A DNA stretch of 64,000 bases from an uncultured Clostridia bacterium (GCA_904419075.1 CAJFQM010000002.1:62001-126000); one strand, 5' to 3'; counted from the stretch's first letter, positions 35,927-45,380 are shown. Numbers and translations are program-made. The notes: generated by a model not told the origin, from the letters alone.

Positions 35927-37435
35927 ATGAACAGACAAAGACGGGCGGGAATTCTGCTTCCCGTTTCATCGCTTCCAGGGCCCTACGGGATCGGAACTTT
36001 GGGCGGGGAAGCCTATCGGTTTTTGGACAGATTGGCGGATTCGGGCATGAAAATATGGCAGGTACTGCCTTTGCTGCCTACGAATTACGGCGACAGTCCC
36101 TATCAGTCGTGCGCGGCCGAGGCGCTCAATTATTATTTCATCGATTTGGATTTTCTGCAAAAAGACGGGCTTCTCGAAAAAGAAGAATACGCTTTTCTCG
36201 ATTGGGAAACCGATGCGCGGCGGGTGGATTACGAAAAACTGTTCCGCTTGCGGGTAAACGTTTTGAGATGTGCCTTTTTGAGATTCGACACTTCTTCGGC
36301 CGAGTGGAAAAAGTTCCTTAAAGAGGGAAAGTATTCCGATTTCGCGCTGTTTATGTCTCTGAAAAGCCGTTTCGGTTATCTGCCTTGGTCTCAATGGCCC
36401 GCCGAATACAGGGATTTCGACGAAAACAGAATCCGTGCCTATGAAAAAGAAAACCGGCGGGACATAGAATTTTGGCAATTTACGCAATATATCTTCCTCG
36501 GACAGTGGAGAGCGCTCAAAGCGTATGCGAATTCCAAAGGGATAGAAATTATGGGGGATATGCCCATTTACGTCTCTTCCGACAGCGTGGAAATGTGGAA
36601 ATATCGGAAAGAACTGTTCCTTTTGGACGACGGCGGAAACCCCGCAGCCGTGGCAGGAGTTCCGCCCGACGCCTTTTCCGAGGACGGACAGCTTTGGGGA
36701 AATCCCGTTTACGATTGGGATAAAATGAAGCAGAGCGGATATTCCTGGTGGCTTAATCGCATCGATTCCGCCTTAGAGCTCTTCGATATTCTTCGCATCG
36801 ACCATTTCCGCGGCTTCGACCGATTTTATGCGATTCCCGCGGGGGCTGCCGACGCGCGCGGAGGAAAATGGCTCGCGGGGCCGGGCGCGGAGCTCTTCCG
36901 AGGACGAGAAAACAGAAATATCGTCGCGGAGGATCTCGGCATTATCGACGACGGCGTGCGCGCTTTAATGAAGGAGACGGGATATCCCGGCATGAAAGTT
37001 TTGGAATTTGCCTTCGACGGAAATCCCGCAAACGATCACAAGCCTTCAAATTATTCGGAAAATTGCGTCGCTTATACGGGAACGCACGACAACGAACCGC
37101 TTTTGGCATATATCGAAAGTTTAGGAAAAAGCGAAAGGGCAGTCTTTGAAAAAGACTTGAAACGGGAGTGCGCGGCGGCGGGTGTTCCGTTTCGCGGAAG
37201 ATCCGTCTCGGCTCTGAACAAGACCGTGATTCGTTTGCTCTTTTCGAGCAGGGCTTTTGCCGCGATTGTTCCCATGGGAGATTTGCTCTGTCTCGGAAAG
37301 ATCGCGAGAATCAATTTCCCTTCCACCGTGTCTGCTCAAAATTGGAGCTATCGGTTCGAGAAAAAAGATTTTTCCGGCAAAGTATGGACATGGCTGAAAA
37401 AGCTGGCGGAAAAATACGGGAGAGGAAAAGAATAA
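35927..37435 (+). CDS. malQ: 4-alpha-glucanotransferase (amylomaltase)
   Basis: 502 residues from MNRQRRAGILLPVSSLPGPYGIG, a GH77 hallmark; the longer ORF upstream is not family-like. It disproportionates maltodextrins or glycogen-derived chains. The catalytic residues are D292 (nucleophile, in RIDHFRGF), E335 (acid/base, VAEDLG) and D388 (TGTHDNEP). It is cytoplasmic. No other glycogen or maltose gene lies nearby; deoC follows after a purine-rich spacer of 194 bases. Confidence 0.95.
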   Translation: MNRQRRAGILLPVSSLPGPYGIGTLGGEAYRFLDRLADSGMKIWQVLPLLPTNYGDSPYQSCAAEALNYYFIDLDFLQKDGLLEKEEYAFLDWETDARRVDYEKLFRLRVNVLRCAFLRFDTSSAEWKKFLKEGKYSDFALFMSLKSRFGYLPWSQWPAEYRDFDENRIRAYEKENRRDIEFWQFTQYIFLGQWRALKAYANSKGIEIMGDMPIYVSSDSVEMWKYRKELFLLDDGGNPAAVAGVPPDAFSEDGQLWGNPVYDWDKMKQSGYSWWLNRIDSALELFDILRIDHFRGFDRFYAIPAGAADARGGKWLAGPGAELFRGRENRNIVAEDLGIIDDGVRALMKETGYPGMKVLEFAFDGNPANDHKPSNYSENCVAYTGTHDNEPLLAYIESLGKSERAVFEKDLKRECAAAGVPFRGRSVSALNKTVIRLLFSSRAFAAIVPMGDLLCLGKIARINFPSTVSAQNWSYRFEKKDFSGKVWTWLKKLAEKYGRGKE

Positions 37436-37629
37436 AGACGGGAAAGCCGAAACGGGAAAGAGACAGCCGAAAGCAAAATGAAGGCCGAGAAGGGAAAGCC
37501 GAAAAAAGCCGAAACGGAAGAGGCGAAGATAAAAACGGAGAAACGGAAAGGATAAAAAGCGAAACGAACGGGAAAGGGAAAAGGTGAAGATTAAAAAAGA
37601 GCGGAAACGTAAGCGGAAGGAGCAGAGAC
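37436..37629. other. purine-rich spacer between malQ and deoC
   Basis: The plus strand is almost free of T (about seven in 190 bases by my count), with repeats of GCCGAAA, CGGGAAAG and CGGAAA. No ORF in the malQ or deoC frame continues through it. GGAAGGAG near its end serves deoC. Confidence 0.7.
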
Positions 37630-38307
37630 ATGGAAATCAAAGAAATCTTAAAAAAAGTAGATCATACCCTATTGAAACCGGAAGCGGATTGGCCGCAAAT
37701 CAAAACACTTTGCGACGAGGGAATCCGTTACGGCGTTGCAAGCGTCTGTATTCCGCCTCGTTTCGTGCGGCAGGCCAAAAAATATGTGGGAAATTCGCTG
37801 AAAATCTGTACCGTCGCGGGATTTCCGAACGGGTATAATTCTTCTGAGGTAAAGGCATTTGAAACGAAACATGCCCTGGCGGACGGAGCGGACGAAATCG
37901 ATATGGTCATCGCGGTAGGAGCTTTGAAGGAGGGAAATACAGAGTATGTGGAACGGGAGGTCCGCGAGCTGACGAAAGTTTGTCACGGGGAGGGAAAAAT
38001 CATTAAAGTGATTATCGAAACCTGTCTGTTGACGGAGGCGGAAAAGATAGCCATGTGCGGCATCGTGACCGATGCGGAAGCCGATTTTATCAAAACCTCC
38101 ACGGGATTTTCCTCCGGCGGTGCGACGAGAGAGGACATTCGGCTGTTTGCCGCGCATATCGGCAGTCGGGTAAAAATGAAGGCCGCGGGCGGAATCCGTT
38201 CCCTGCGGGACGCCGAGGATTTTTTGGCGCTCGGCTGCGAAAGATTGGGAACGTCCGCTATCGTGCGGCTCGCAAAAGAAACGGAAACAGAAACGAAAAA
38301 GGAGTGA
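37630..38307 (+). CDS. deoC: deoxyribose-phosphate aldolase
   Basis: 225 residues, normal length. It cleaves deoxyribose 5-phosphate to acetaldehyde and glyceraldehyde 3-phosphate. The Schiff-base lysine is K155 in DFIKTSTGF; other active-site parts are DEIDMVI (88-94) and KVIIETCLL. It is the first gene of the operon deoC-deoD-deoB-cdd-pdp, with spacers of 6, 15, 13 and 112 bases, which turns purine and pyrimidine deoxyribonucleosides into glycolytic intermediates. No DeoR-like operator was recognised. Confidence 0.96.
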   Translation: MEIKEILKKVDHTLLKPEADWPQIKTLCDEGIRYGVASVCIPPRFVRQAKKYVGNSLKICTVAGFPNGYNSSEVKAFETKHALADGADEIDMVIAVGALKEGNTEYVEREVRELTKVCHGEGKIIKVIIETCLLTEAEKIAMCGIVTDAEADFIKTSTGFSSGGATREDIRLFAAHIGSRVKMKAAGGIRSLRDAEDFLALGCERLGTSAIVRLAKETETETKKE

Positions 38308-38313
38308 AAAAGT

Positions 38314-39012
38314 ATGGCTACGCCGCATATCGCCGCGGAAAAAGGGGATTTCGCAAAGACGGTGCTCATGCCGGGCGACCCCCTTCGCGCTAAGTATATC
38401 GCTGAAAATTATCTCGAAAAGGCCGTCCTCGTCAATGACGTGAGGGGAGTACACGGATATACGGGAGAATATAAGGGCAAACGGGTGTCCGTCATGGCGT
38501 CGGGCATGGGTATGCCTTCCATCGGCATTTATTCCTATGAATTGTTCCGCTTTTTCGACGTGGAAAATATCATCCGCGTCGGAAGCGCGGGGGCATTGTC
38601 CGAAAAATTGAAGGTGCGGGATATCGTCCTCGCCATGGGCGCCTGCACGGACGGAAACTATGCCGCGCAGTTTTCTCTGCCCGGAACGTTCGCTCCGATC
38701 GCGAGTTACCGTTTATTGACCGAAGCGGTGGAAATCGCCGCAAAATCGGGGATCATTCCGCGCGTCGGAAACGTCTTGTCGAGCGATTTATTCTATGACG
38801 ATTCCGCTTCTACCTTAAAATGGAACAAAATGGGCGTCCTCGCCGTGGAAATGGAAACGGCCGCTCTGTATATGAACGCGGCGCGCGCGGGAAAAAATGC
38901 GCTTTCTATCTTGACGATCAGCGATAATCTCGTCACGGGAGAGGCTACAACCGCGACGGAAAGACAAAATTCCTTCACGCAGATGATGGAACTCGCTTTG
39001 GAGCTCGCATAA
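38314..39012 (+). CDS. deoD: purine nucleoside phosphorylase, DeoD type
   Basis: 232 residues, typical for the hexameric DeoD class. It phosphorolyses purine (deoxy)nucleosides to base and (deoxy)ribose 1-phosphate. Family motifs: TPHIAAEKGDFA, MPGDPLRAKYIAE (phosphate-binding), MASGMGMPSIGIYSYEL and the specificity loop VEMETAALY; SDNLVTGE contains the catalytic Asp region near the C-terminus. AAGGAGTG lies before the start, 6 bases after deoC. Confidence 0.96.
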   Translation: MATPHIAAEKGDFAKTVLMPGDPLRAKYIAENYLEKAVLVNDVRGVHGYTGEYKGKRVSVMASGMGMPSIGIYSYELFRFFDVENIIRVGSAGALSEKLKVRDIVLAMGACTDGNYAAQFSLPGTFAPIASYRLLTEAVEIAAKSGIIPRVGNVLSSDLFYDDSASTLKWNKMGVLAVEMETAALYMNAARAGKNALSILTISDNLVTGEATTATERQNSFTQMMELALELA

Positions 39013-39027
39013 AGGGATATTCGGAGC

Positions 39028-40221
39028 ATGAAAGGACTCATTGACAGGATATTTCTCATCGTTCTCGACAGCTTCGGCGTCGGAGAGTTGCCCGACGCGG
39101 CTCTGTACGGCGACGCGGGGAGCAATACGCTGCGCTCCGTTTCAAAAAGCCGAAAATTCCGCGCGGAAAGTCTCTCTTCGCTCGGATTGTTCCGTATAGA
39201 CGGCGTGCGGGATTGGGCGGGAAGTTTTTCCGCTCCGAACCCCGTTCCCTGCGCCGCGTATGCGAGAATGGCGGAAAAGAGCAGGGGCAAGGATACGACT
39301 ACGGGACATTGGGAGATCGCGGGGCTCGTTTCGGAAAAGCCTTTCCCCGTTTATCCGCACGGATTCCCGAAAGAGATTCTGGATTCCTTTTCCAAAGTCA
39401 CGGGACGGGGCGTTCTGTGCAACCTTCCCTATTCGGGAACAAAGGTAATCGAAGATTACGGCGACGAACACTTAAAGACGGGAAAGCTGATCGTGTATAC
39501 TTCCGCCGACAGCGTTTTTCAGGTGGCTGCTCACGAGGAATTGATTTCCGCGGAGACGTTATACGAATATTGCCGCGCCGCAAGAAAAATTCTGACGGGT
39601 GAAAACGCGGTCGGGCGGGTGATCGCGAGACCCTTTCTCGGACAAAACGGACATTTTTACAGAACCTCCCGTCGGCATGATTTTTCTTTGCCGCCTACGG
39701 GAGAGACCATGCTCGATATTCTGAAAGAAAACGGATTGGAAACGATCGGAATCGGGAAAATTTCCGACATCTTCGCGGGGCGGGGACTGACTCAAAATCT
39801 CGGAGTCAACCGCGACAATGTCGACGGTATGACTAAGCTCGACGAATGTCTCGGACGTGCGTTTCGGGGGCTCTGTTTTGTCAATCTCGTGGATTTCGAT
39901 ATGCTGTACGGGCATCGGAACGACGCGGACGGATACGCTTCCGCCATAGCCGAATTCGACGATCGGTTAAAAACGGTTCTGCCGAGGCTGGGAAAGGGAG
40001 ACCTTCTGATCGTTACGGCCGACCATGGCTGCGATCCGTCGACGCCGAGCACCGACCATTCGAGAGAATATGTGCCTTTATTGCTTTACGGAAAACAAGT
40101 GCTCGGAAAAAATCTCGGAACGAGAAAAACGTTCGCCGACATCTCCGCCACGGTGCTCGATTTATTCGGATTGACGGGCGGAGCGGGGACGAGTTTTGCC
40201 GAAGAGATATTTTCGCAATAA
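39028..40221 (+). CDS. deoB: phosphopentomutase
   Basis: 397 residues, an alkaline-phosphatase-fold enzyme that moves the phosphate of (deoxy)ribose 1-phosphate to C5, linking phosphorolysis with DeoC. Metal and active-site motifs: IVLDSFGVGELPDA (D14), GKDTTTGHWEI with the phosphorylatable Thr90, and the second metal site LLIVTADHGCDPSTPSTDHSRE. It is close-spaced in the operon between deoD and cdd. Confidence 0.96.
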   Translation: MKGLIDRIFLIVLDSFGVGELPDAALYGDAGSNTLRSVSKSRKFRAESLSSLGLFRIDGVRDWAGSFSAPNPVPCAAYARMAEKSRGKDTTTGHWEIAGLVSEKPFPVYPHGFPKEILDSFSKVTGRGVLCNLPYSGTKVIEDYGDEHLKTGKLIVYTSADSVFQVAAHEELISAETLYEYCRAARKILTGENAVGRVIARPFLGQNGHFYRTSRRHDFSLPPTGETMLDILKENGLETIGIGKISDIFAGRGLTQNLGVNRDNVDGMTKLDECLGRAFRGLCFVNLVDFDMLYGHRNDADGYASAIAEFDDRLKTVLPRLGKGDLLIVTADHGCDPSTPSTDHSREYVPLLLYGKQVLGKNLGTRKTFADISATVLDLFGLTGGAGTSFAEEIFSQ

Positions 40222-40234
40222 ACGGAGGCGATAA

Positions 40235-40678
40235 ATGGACGGAAAGGATTTGATAGAAAAAGCTCTTTCGGCGAAGCGATATGCTTATGCGCCGTATTCA
40301 AACTTTTTTGTCGGCGCCGCGCTCTTGTGTCGGAACGGCAAAATATACACGGGCTGCAATATAGAGACTTCGACGTTTACCCCCACTTCCTGTGCGGAAA
40401 GAACGGCCTTTGTCAAAGCGCTCAGCGAGGGGGAACGGGAGTTCGTTGCGATTGCGGTAGTCGGGGGCCGCGGAGAGGAAAAAGACACGGGGTTTTGTCC
40501 GCCCTGCGGAGTGTGCCGACAATTTATGGAGGAATTCTGCGGGGGAGATTTCAAAATTTTCCTTTCCGACGGAAAAGAAATCCGAGTATATTCTTTGGGA
40601 GAATTGCTTCCGTTTTCTTTTGATAAATCTTTCGTGAAAGGGAAAGAGTGTCCGAACGATGCGGGGCGCGAAAATTGA
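40235..40678 (+). CDS. cdd: cytidine deaminase
   Basis: 147 residues, tetrameric class. It deaminates cytidine and deoxycytidine to uridine forms, feeding the pyrimidine phosphorylase downstream. The zinc site is CAE (C53, E55) and PPCGVC (C91, C94). ACGGAGG precedes the start. A second, more diverged cytidine-deaminase-like gene is at 59806-60204. Confidence 0.95.
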   Translation: MDGKDLIEKALSAKRYAYAPYSNFFVGAALLCRNGKIYTGCNIETSTFTPTSCAERTAFVKALSEGEREFVAIAVVGGRGEEKDTGFCPPCGVCRQFMEEFCGGDFKIFLSDGKEIRVYSLGELLPFSFDKSFVKGKECPNDAGREN

Positions 40679-40790
40679 AGAATACGGACGAGGAAAAAAG
40701 TAAGAAGGGAACGAACAAAGTGACACCGCGAACAAAGGTAATACTTTGAAACGTTGTCGCGGACGAAAAAGAAAAGGACGGGAAAGAACG

Positions 40791-42092
40791 ATGAGAATGT
40801 ACGATATTATTGCGAAAAAACGGGACGGAAAAGAGCTGTCCCGCGAGGAAATCGAATTTTTTATCCGAGGATACACCGCGGGGGAAATTCCTGACTATCA
40901 GGCCTCTGCGCTTCTCATGGCCGCCTATCTGAAAGGACTCTCCTTTGCCGAAACCGACGCGCTCACTTCGGCGGTTTTACATTCCGGCTCAATTCTCGAT
41001 CTGAGCGATGTTCCGGGAATAAAAGCGGACAAACATTCCACGGGAGGGGTCGGGGACGGCGTTTCCCTGGCCGTTGCACCCCTTGCGGCCGCCTGCGGCG
41101 TCAAAGTCGCCATGATGAGCGGGCGGGGATTGGGACATACGGGGGGAACTTTGGATAAGCTGGAATCGATAGAAGGCTACAACTGCTATCTTTCTCCGGA
41201 GCGCTTCCGCTCCGTCGTCGAGTCCGTGGGCTGCTCTATCATAGGACAGACGGAAGATCTGGCTCCCGCCGATAAAAAGTTATATGCGCTTCGGGACGTT
41301 ACGGCTACCGTAAATAAAAAGGAGCTCATTACCGCCAGCATTCTCGGGAAAAAATTGGCCGAGGGCATAAATTGTCTCGTGTTGGACGTAAAAACGGGAA
41401 GCGGGGCCTTTATGAAAACGAACGAGGAGGCTCGCGCGTTGGCCGCTTTGATGGTTCGTATCGCTAAAGAACACGGCGTCAGGGTTTCGGCCCTCATTAC
41501 CGATATGGACTGCCCTTTGGGAAATGCCGTCGGAAACTCCCTCGAAGTGATAGAAGCGATAGAGTGCCTCAAAGGGCGCGCGCCCGAGGATTACACTTCG
41601 CTCGCGATCGAACTTGCCGCCCGCATGCTGTATCTCGCGAAAAAAGGCACGATGGAAGAATGCCGCGTTCAGTGCGAAAAGGCTCTCGAAAACGGAGCGG
41701 CTTGGAAAAAATTCAAAGATATGGTGGCTGCGCACGGAGGAAATACCGCTTGGGTAGAAGATACTTCCCTGTTTCCTTCCGCCGAATGTTCCCGCATCGT
41801 TCGGGCGGAGAAAGACGGATTTATTTCCCGCATCGATACCGAATTATACGGTACCGCTTCCCTGTTGCTCGGCGCCGGCAGAATCAAGAAAGAGGACCCG
41901 ATCGATCCTTCCGCCGGAATCAAGATTCTTAAAAAGACGGGGGACAGGGTCGAAAAAGGAGACGGTATAGCCGTCCTTTTCGCTTCGGACGAAGGATTGT
42001 TTGAAGAGGCGGAAAAAATATTGAAAACGGCTATCGTTTATTCGGAAATTCCGCCCGAAAAAAGGTCTCTCATTATCGATATTTTGGAGTAA
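40791..42092 (+). CDS. pdp: pyrimidine-nucleoside phosphorylase
   Basis: 433 residues from MRMYDIIAKKRDGKELSREEIEF; the ORF extends 15 codons upstream from a TTG but without similarity. It cleaves uridine and thymidine (and deoxyuridine) to base and sugar 1-phosphate. Motifs: KADKHSTGGVGDG (phosphate-binding K81, S83), GRGLGHTGGTLDKLESI and LDVKTGSGAFM. Last gene of the deo operon, followed by an AT-rich region with a terminator. Confidence 0.95.
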   Translation: MRMYDIIAKKRDGKELSREEIEFFIRGYTAGEIPDYQASALLMAAYLKGLSFAETDALTSAVLHSGSILDLSDVPGIKADKHSTGGVGDGVSLAVAPLAAACGVKVAMMSGRGLGHTGGTLDKLESIEGYNCYLSPERFRSVVESVGCSIIGQTEDLAPADKKLYALRDVTATVNKKELITASILGKKLAEGINCLVLDVKTGSGAFMKTNEEARALAALMVRIAKEHGVRVSALITDMDCPLGNAVGNSLEVIEAIECLKGRAPEDYTSLAIELAARMLYLAKKGTMEECRVQCEKALENGAAWKKFKDMVAAHGGNTAWVEDTSLFPSAECSRIVRAEKDGFISRIDTELYGTASLLLGAGRIKKEDPIDPSAGIKILKKTGDRVEKGDGIAVLFASDEGLFEEAEKILKTAIVYSEIPPEKRSLIIDILE

Positions 42093-42153
42093 CGAGAAAT
42101 TATATATAAATAATTCTTATATTAAAACATGAAAAATTTTATATTTCGAAAGT

Positions 42154-42179
42154 AAAAAGCAATCGGATCGCTTTTTTTA
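42154..42179 (+). terminator. terminator of the deo operon
   Basis: AAAAAGC / GCTTTTTTT enclosing AATC-GG-ATC, effectively 10 pairs with a mismatch, 60 bases after pdp. Confidence 0.7.
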
Positions 42180-42344
42180 ACAAAAGGAAAAAATTGAGAG
42201 AAAAAAGTGTTAATTGTGTGAAAAATAAGGGAAATTTAGCAGAAAAAAGTAGATAAAATATCGTCGAAATTACAAGAAGTTAAAAAATCGATAAAATCGA
42301 TTGCCTCAATTTATATTTTTTATTGTATAACTTATACGAAACAT
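42180..42344. other. very AT-rich intergenic stretch
   Basis: About 165 bases of A/T-dominated sequence between the deo terminator and the opp promoter. No ORF or clear repeat seen. Its upstream A-tracts may act as an UP-element for the promoter, which is inference. Confidence 0.4.
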
Positions 42345-42373
42345 TTGACAAAATTCGGAGGCGCTGGTATAAT
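42345..42373 (+). promoter_or_regulatory. consensus promoter of the opp operon
   Basis: TTGACA (42345-42350), 17 bases, TATAAT (42368-42373) with TGG before the -10. The leader to oppA is about 335 bases, unusually long. Confidence 0.88.
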
Positions 42374-42404
42374 CATAAATAATTTCACACTCCTTAGATA
42401 TTGA

Positions 42405-42495
42405 GTTGTTGGGTACCATAACAACGATTTTTTTTTAATATTTTACAATATGGAAACAGCCGCTCGGCTGTTTGGCGTAATAAAATTACGCCAAA
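42405..42495 (+). promoter_or_regulatory. hairpin-rich leader of the opp operon
   Basis: First GTTGTT / AACAAC around a GGTACC palindrome, followed by GA and nine T (terminator-like, 42405-42436). Then hairpin AAACAGCC / GGCTGTTT (42454-42473) overlapping TTTGGCGTAAT / ATTACGCCAAA (42471-42495, 11 bp perfect, AAA loop). The same two-hairpin arrangement with a GGCGTAAT stem precedes the GT8 gene. Further down, CGGGC / GCCCG lies near 42640. It looks like a transcription attenuator; the signal is unknown. Confidence 0.55.
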
Positions 42496-42713
42496 TTAAA
42501 ATTTATTATAAAGCATGGATTAAGGGGTGCGATAAGCGGTATTTTTATCATACGTATGTTGATTTGCGAAAATGCGCAAACTGAAAATGCTTCGTTTATT
42601 GATTGGTAAAAAAAATTTTTGTAGTTTCTTTTTTGTCCGGGCGGAAAAGCCCGCAAAGAATCCGTGAAAATTTTAATATGAACGGTTAAAATTTATTTGG
42701 AGGTAAAGTTTTA

Positions 42714-45167
42714 ATGAAAAGAAGTGCAAAACGGTGGCTTTCCGCGACATTGGCTCTGGGAATGACGGCGTCGGTGGGACTTATAGCTGCCTGCGGAAAC
42801 GATAAGGACAGCAGCGGTTCCGGCAGTTCTTCGGGGCCTTATACGTATAGGTCTGCTACGACAGCTTTGGCAACCAATTGGAATCCGCATAGTTGGGAGA
42901 CAAATGCGGACAGTACTGTATTATCTTATATATCCACTCCGTTTGTAGATATTTCTATCAAAGATTCCGAGGAAGGAATTTATCAATGGGTTTATGAAAT
43001 GGCTACAAAAGTGACTGACGTCACGAAAGATCACCAAAGCGATTTGACGAAATATCAGGTCTCTTTGCCGGAAGGACAAACTGCAAGCCAGACGGAAGAA
43101 GGGTATGTATTCGAAATCGCATTGAATCCGGATGCTACGTGGGAAAACGGCGAAAAAATTACGGCTGACGACTACATCTATTCCATGCAGCAGCTCCTTA
43201 ATCCGCAGATGAAGAATTATCGCGCCAACCTTTATATCGCCGGTGAATCGGCTCTTGCAGGCGGATATGAATATTATTATTCCCTTGACGAGGGTATCTA
43301 TAAATCCGTCGCCGAGCTTGGCTATGCAACGAATGAGGAAGCAATTGCAGCCGGGGAAGATCTTCTTTTGGATATGTGGAACCTTTGGGGCTTGCAAGGG
43401 GCAAAGGACGAAAACGGAAACGAATGTCCTCAATGGGTTTCCATCTCCGATACTACAAGTTATCGCGATCCTGCGGTAGCGGAAGGTGAAGAAGGTGACT
43501 GGATTTCTGCTTCGGATATATATAAATCCAATGAAGAACTGTTAGAGGTTGGGGGACAGGCTGCCGGCTATGTGGCTATTTATGTCGAAAACGAAGACGA
43601 AGGTTTCTCTTGGGACGGAGTCGGCTGCTATAAAGTAGACGATTATACAATTCGTTACGTCAACGACGCCTATATTAACTACAATTACTTCATGACCTCT
43701 CTGACTTCCACTTGGCTCGTTTATAAAGATTTGTATGAGGCGGGGAAAACTTCCGTCGGAGACAGTGGATTGGTAACGACAAACTATGGTACCACCAAAG
43801 ATACCACAATGTCCTATGGTGTCTATAAATTGGATTCCTTGCAGGAAGAAAGACAGATGGTCTTCGTGCAGAACGAAAATTGGTACGGCTTTGAAAAGCA
43901 GGATGACGGCTCCTTGATTTCCTATACGAATTTCGAGGTGGACGGAGAAAAAGTTCAGCAGTATCAGACGACAAGAATCGTCATCGACGTCCTCTCTACA
44001 GATGCTCAGAAGGCGGCGTTCTTGAGCGGGGATTTGACTGAATGGGCTCCTACCGCGACCGATTTAAGCACCTATCGCAGAAGTGAACGGCTGTATCGTG
44101 TTGACGATACTTATACGATGAGTCTGTTCTTCAATACGAATTTGGATGCGCTGAAAACGATGGATAAATCCAAAGGAAATCAAAACAGCGTCGTTTTGAA
44201 CAATACAAACTTCCGTAAGGCGTTCAGCCTTGCGATTGACAGATCCGAATTCGTTTCGGCTACCACAGGTTATAAAGCGGCTTATTCGTTGATGAGCGAT
44301 TTGTATTATTATGACATTTATAACGATCCGACTTCCACTTATCGCGGAACGGATGAGGCGATGCAGGCAATTTGTAACCTTTACGGTGTCGAATACGGCG
44401 AAGATAAAATTTATAAGACTCTTGAAGAAGCGTATAAGTCTATTAACGGCCGCAATATTACCCAAGCTCAAGATCTTATGAAGAAGGCTTGCGATGAGCT
44501 TGTTGCTGCAGGACTTTATACGAAAGGCTCGCCGATTACGATTAAAATGGCATGGGCGGCGGGGGCTTTGACTTCTGATGATAATGCTCAGATTACCTTG
44601 ATGAACAAGTATATCAACGAAGCGGCAAAAGATTCCGGCTTCGGAGAGATTACCCTTGAAGGAGTAGGAAATCTCAACAACAGATATGCCGATGTCCCCA
44701 ACGGCGAATATGCCATCGGATACGGCGCGTGGGGCGGTGCGGCGTTCTATCCGTTCAGAAATTTCCAGGTCTATATGGATCCTGATCAGTATGAAGTCAA
44801 CGAACTCGGTTGCTGGGATCCTACGACCGAACCGCTGACGCTTATTGTTAACGGAGAGGAAGAAACCATGACTTGGCAGGATTGGTCCAACAGTATGACC
44901 GGCTCGGGCAAGTATGCGACTGCAGACTTTGACGTGCAACTTTCCATTACTGCTCAGCTGGAAGAAAAATTCCTTGCCAAATATTATCGTATTCCTGTTT
45001 GTACGGTTACGAATTGTTCGCTTCTGTCTTATCAGTGCGAAAATTATACGGAAAATTATAACATTATGTACGCCTTCGGCGGGTTACGTTTGATGAGCTA
45101 TAATTACGACGATAACGCTTGGGCCGCGTTTGTAAAGAGTGAAGGCGGGCGGTTGAACTACGAATAA
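42714..45167 (+). CDS. oppA: oligopeptide ABC transporter substrate-binding lipoprotein
   Basis: 817 residues, much longer than usual OppA (about 540). The lipoprotein signal peptide ends at LIAAC with C27 lipidated, followed by a Ser/Gly linker. It belongs to SBP family 5: the NPHSWETNADSTVLSY region and FEIALNPDATWENGEKITADDYIYSMQQLLNP are characteristic, and FRKAFSLAIDRSEF lies near the centre. Extra length is spread over several loops. The bound peptide length cannot be predicted. AGGAGG-like GGAGGTAAAG precedes the start. A 15-bp hairpin after the stop separates it from oppB. Confidence 0.92.
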   Translation: MKRSAKRWLSATLALGMTASVGLIAACGNDKDSSGSGSSSGPYTYRSATTALATNWNPHSWETNADSTVLSYISTPFVDISIKDSEEGIYQWVYEMATKVTDVTKDHQSDLTKYQVSLPEGQTASQTEEGYVFEIALNPDATWENGEKITADDYIYSMQQLLNPQMKNYRANLYIAGESALAGGYEYYYSLDEGIYKSVAELGYATNEEAIAAGEDLLLDMWNLWGLQGAKDENGNECPQWVSISDTTSYRDPAVAEGEEGDWISASDIYKSNEELLEVGGQAAGYVAIYVENEDEGFSWDGVGCYKVDDYTIRYVNDAYINYNYFMTSLTSTWLVYKDLYEAGKTSVGDSGLVTTNYGTTKDTTMSYGVYKLDSLQEERQMVFVQNENWYGFEKQDDGSLISYTNFEVDGEKVQQYQTTRIVIDVLSTDAQKAAFLSGDLTEWAPTATDLSTYRRSERLYRVDDTYTMSLFFNTNLDALKTMDKSKGNQNSVVLNNTNFRKAFSLAIDRSEFVSATTGYKAAYSLMSDLYYYDIYNDPTSTYRGTDEAMQAICNLYGVEYGEDKIYKTLEEAYKSINGRNITQAQDLMKKACDELVAAGLYTKGSPITIKMAWAAGALTSDDNAQITLMNKYINEAAKDSGFGEITLEGVGNLNNRYADVPNGEYAIGYGAWGGAAFYPFRNFQVYMDPDQYEVNELGCWDPTTEPLTLIVNGEEETMTWQDWSNSMTGSGKYATADFDVQLSITAQLEEKFLAKYYRIPVCTVTNCSLLSYQCENYTENYNIMYAFGGLRLMSYNYDDNAWAAFVKSEGGRLNYE

Positions 45168-45191
45168 TTTTATAGGCAAAATCATTTGAAG

Positions 45192-45226
45192 GTAAATAAT
45201 GGGAGAGTTTTTCTCCCATTATTTAC
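45192..45226 (+). terminator. 15-bp hairpin between oppA and oppB
   Basis: GTAAATAATGGGAGA / TCTCCCATTATTTAC, perfect, GTTTT loop. Only a weak T-rich tail follows (TATTTATT), so it may be a partial terminator or an mRNA-stabilising hairpin giving more oppA than membrane components. Confidence 0.65.
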
Positions 45227-45279
45227 GGTATTTATTAACGAATAATGACCGCATGAAAAGACGCAAGGCGGAGGCAGTA

Positions 45280-45309
45280 TACGTAATGGGGGGCTTTTCT
45301 CATTACGTA
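45280..45309 (+). other. second hairpin between oppA and oppB
   Basis: TACGTAATGGG / CTCATTACGTA with a G-U pair, loop GGGCTTTT. It contains CGTAAT / ATTACG as in the leader hairpins. Situated 70 bases before oppB. Confidence 0.5.
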
Positions 45310-45380
45310 ATTTTCCTTTATTTACGGCGGAGTCATTGCTTGAAAAAAAATTGCTAAAAATAACCGAGAAGGAGAACTCT

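Noticed and set aside
37168-37587. Open frame from the malQ end into the purine tract
   Set aside because: Different frame from MalQ; the Lys/Arg/Glu-rich translation is a result of the purine tract. MalQ ends at its normal length.
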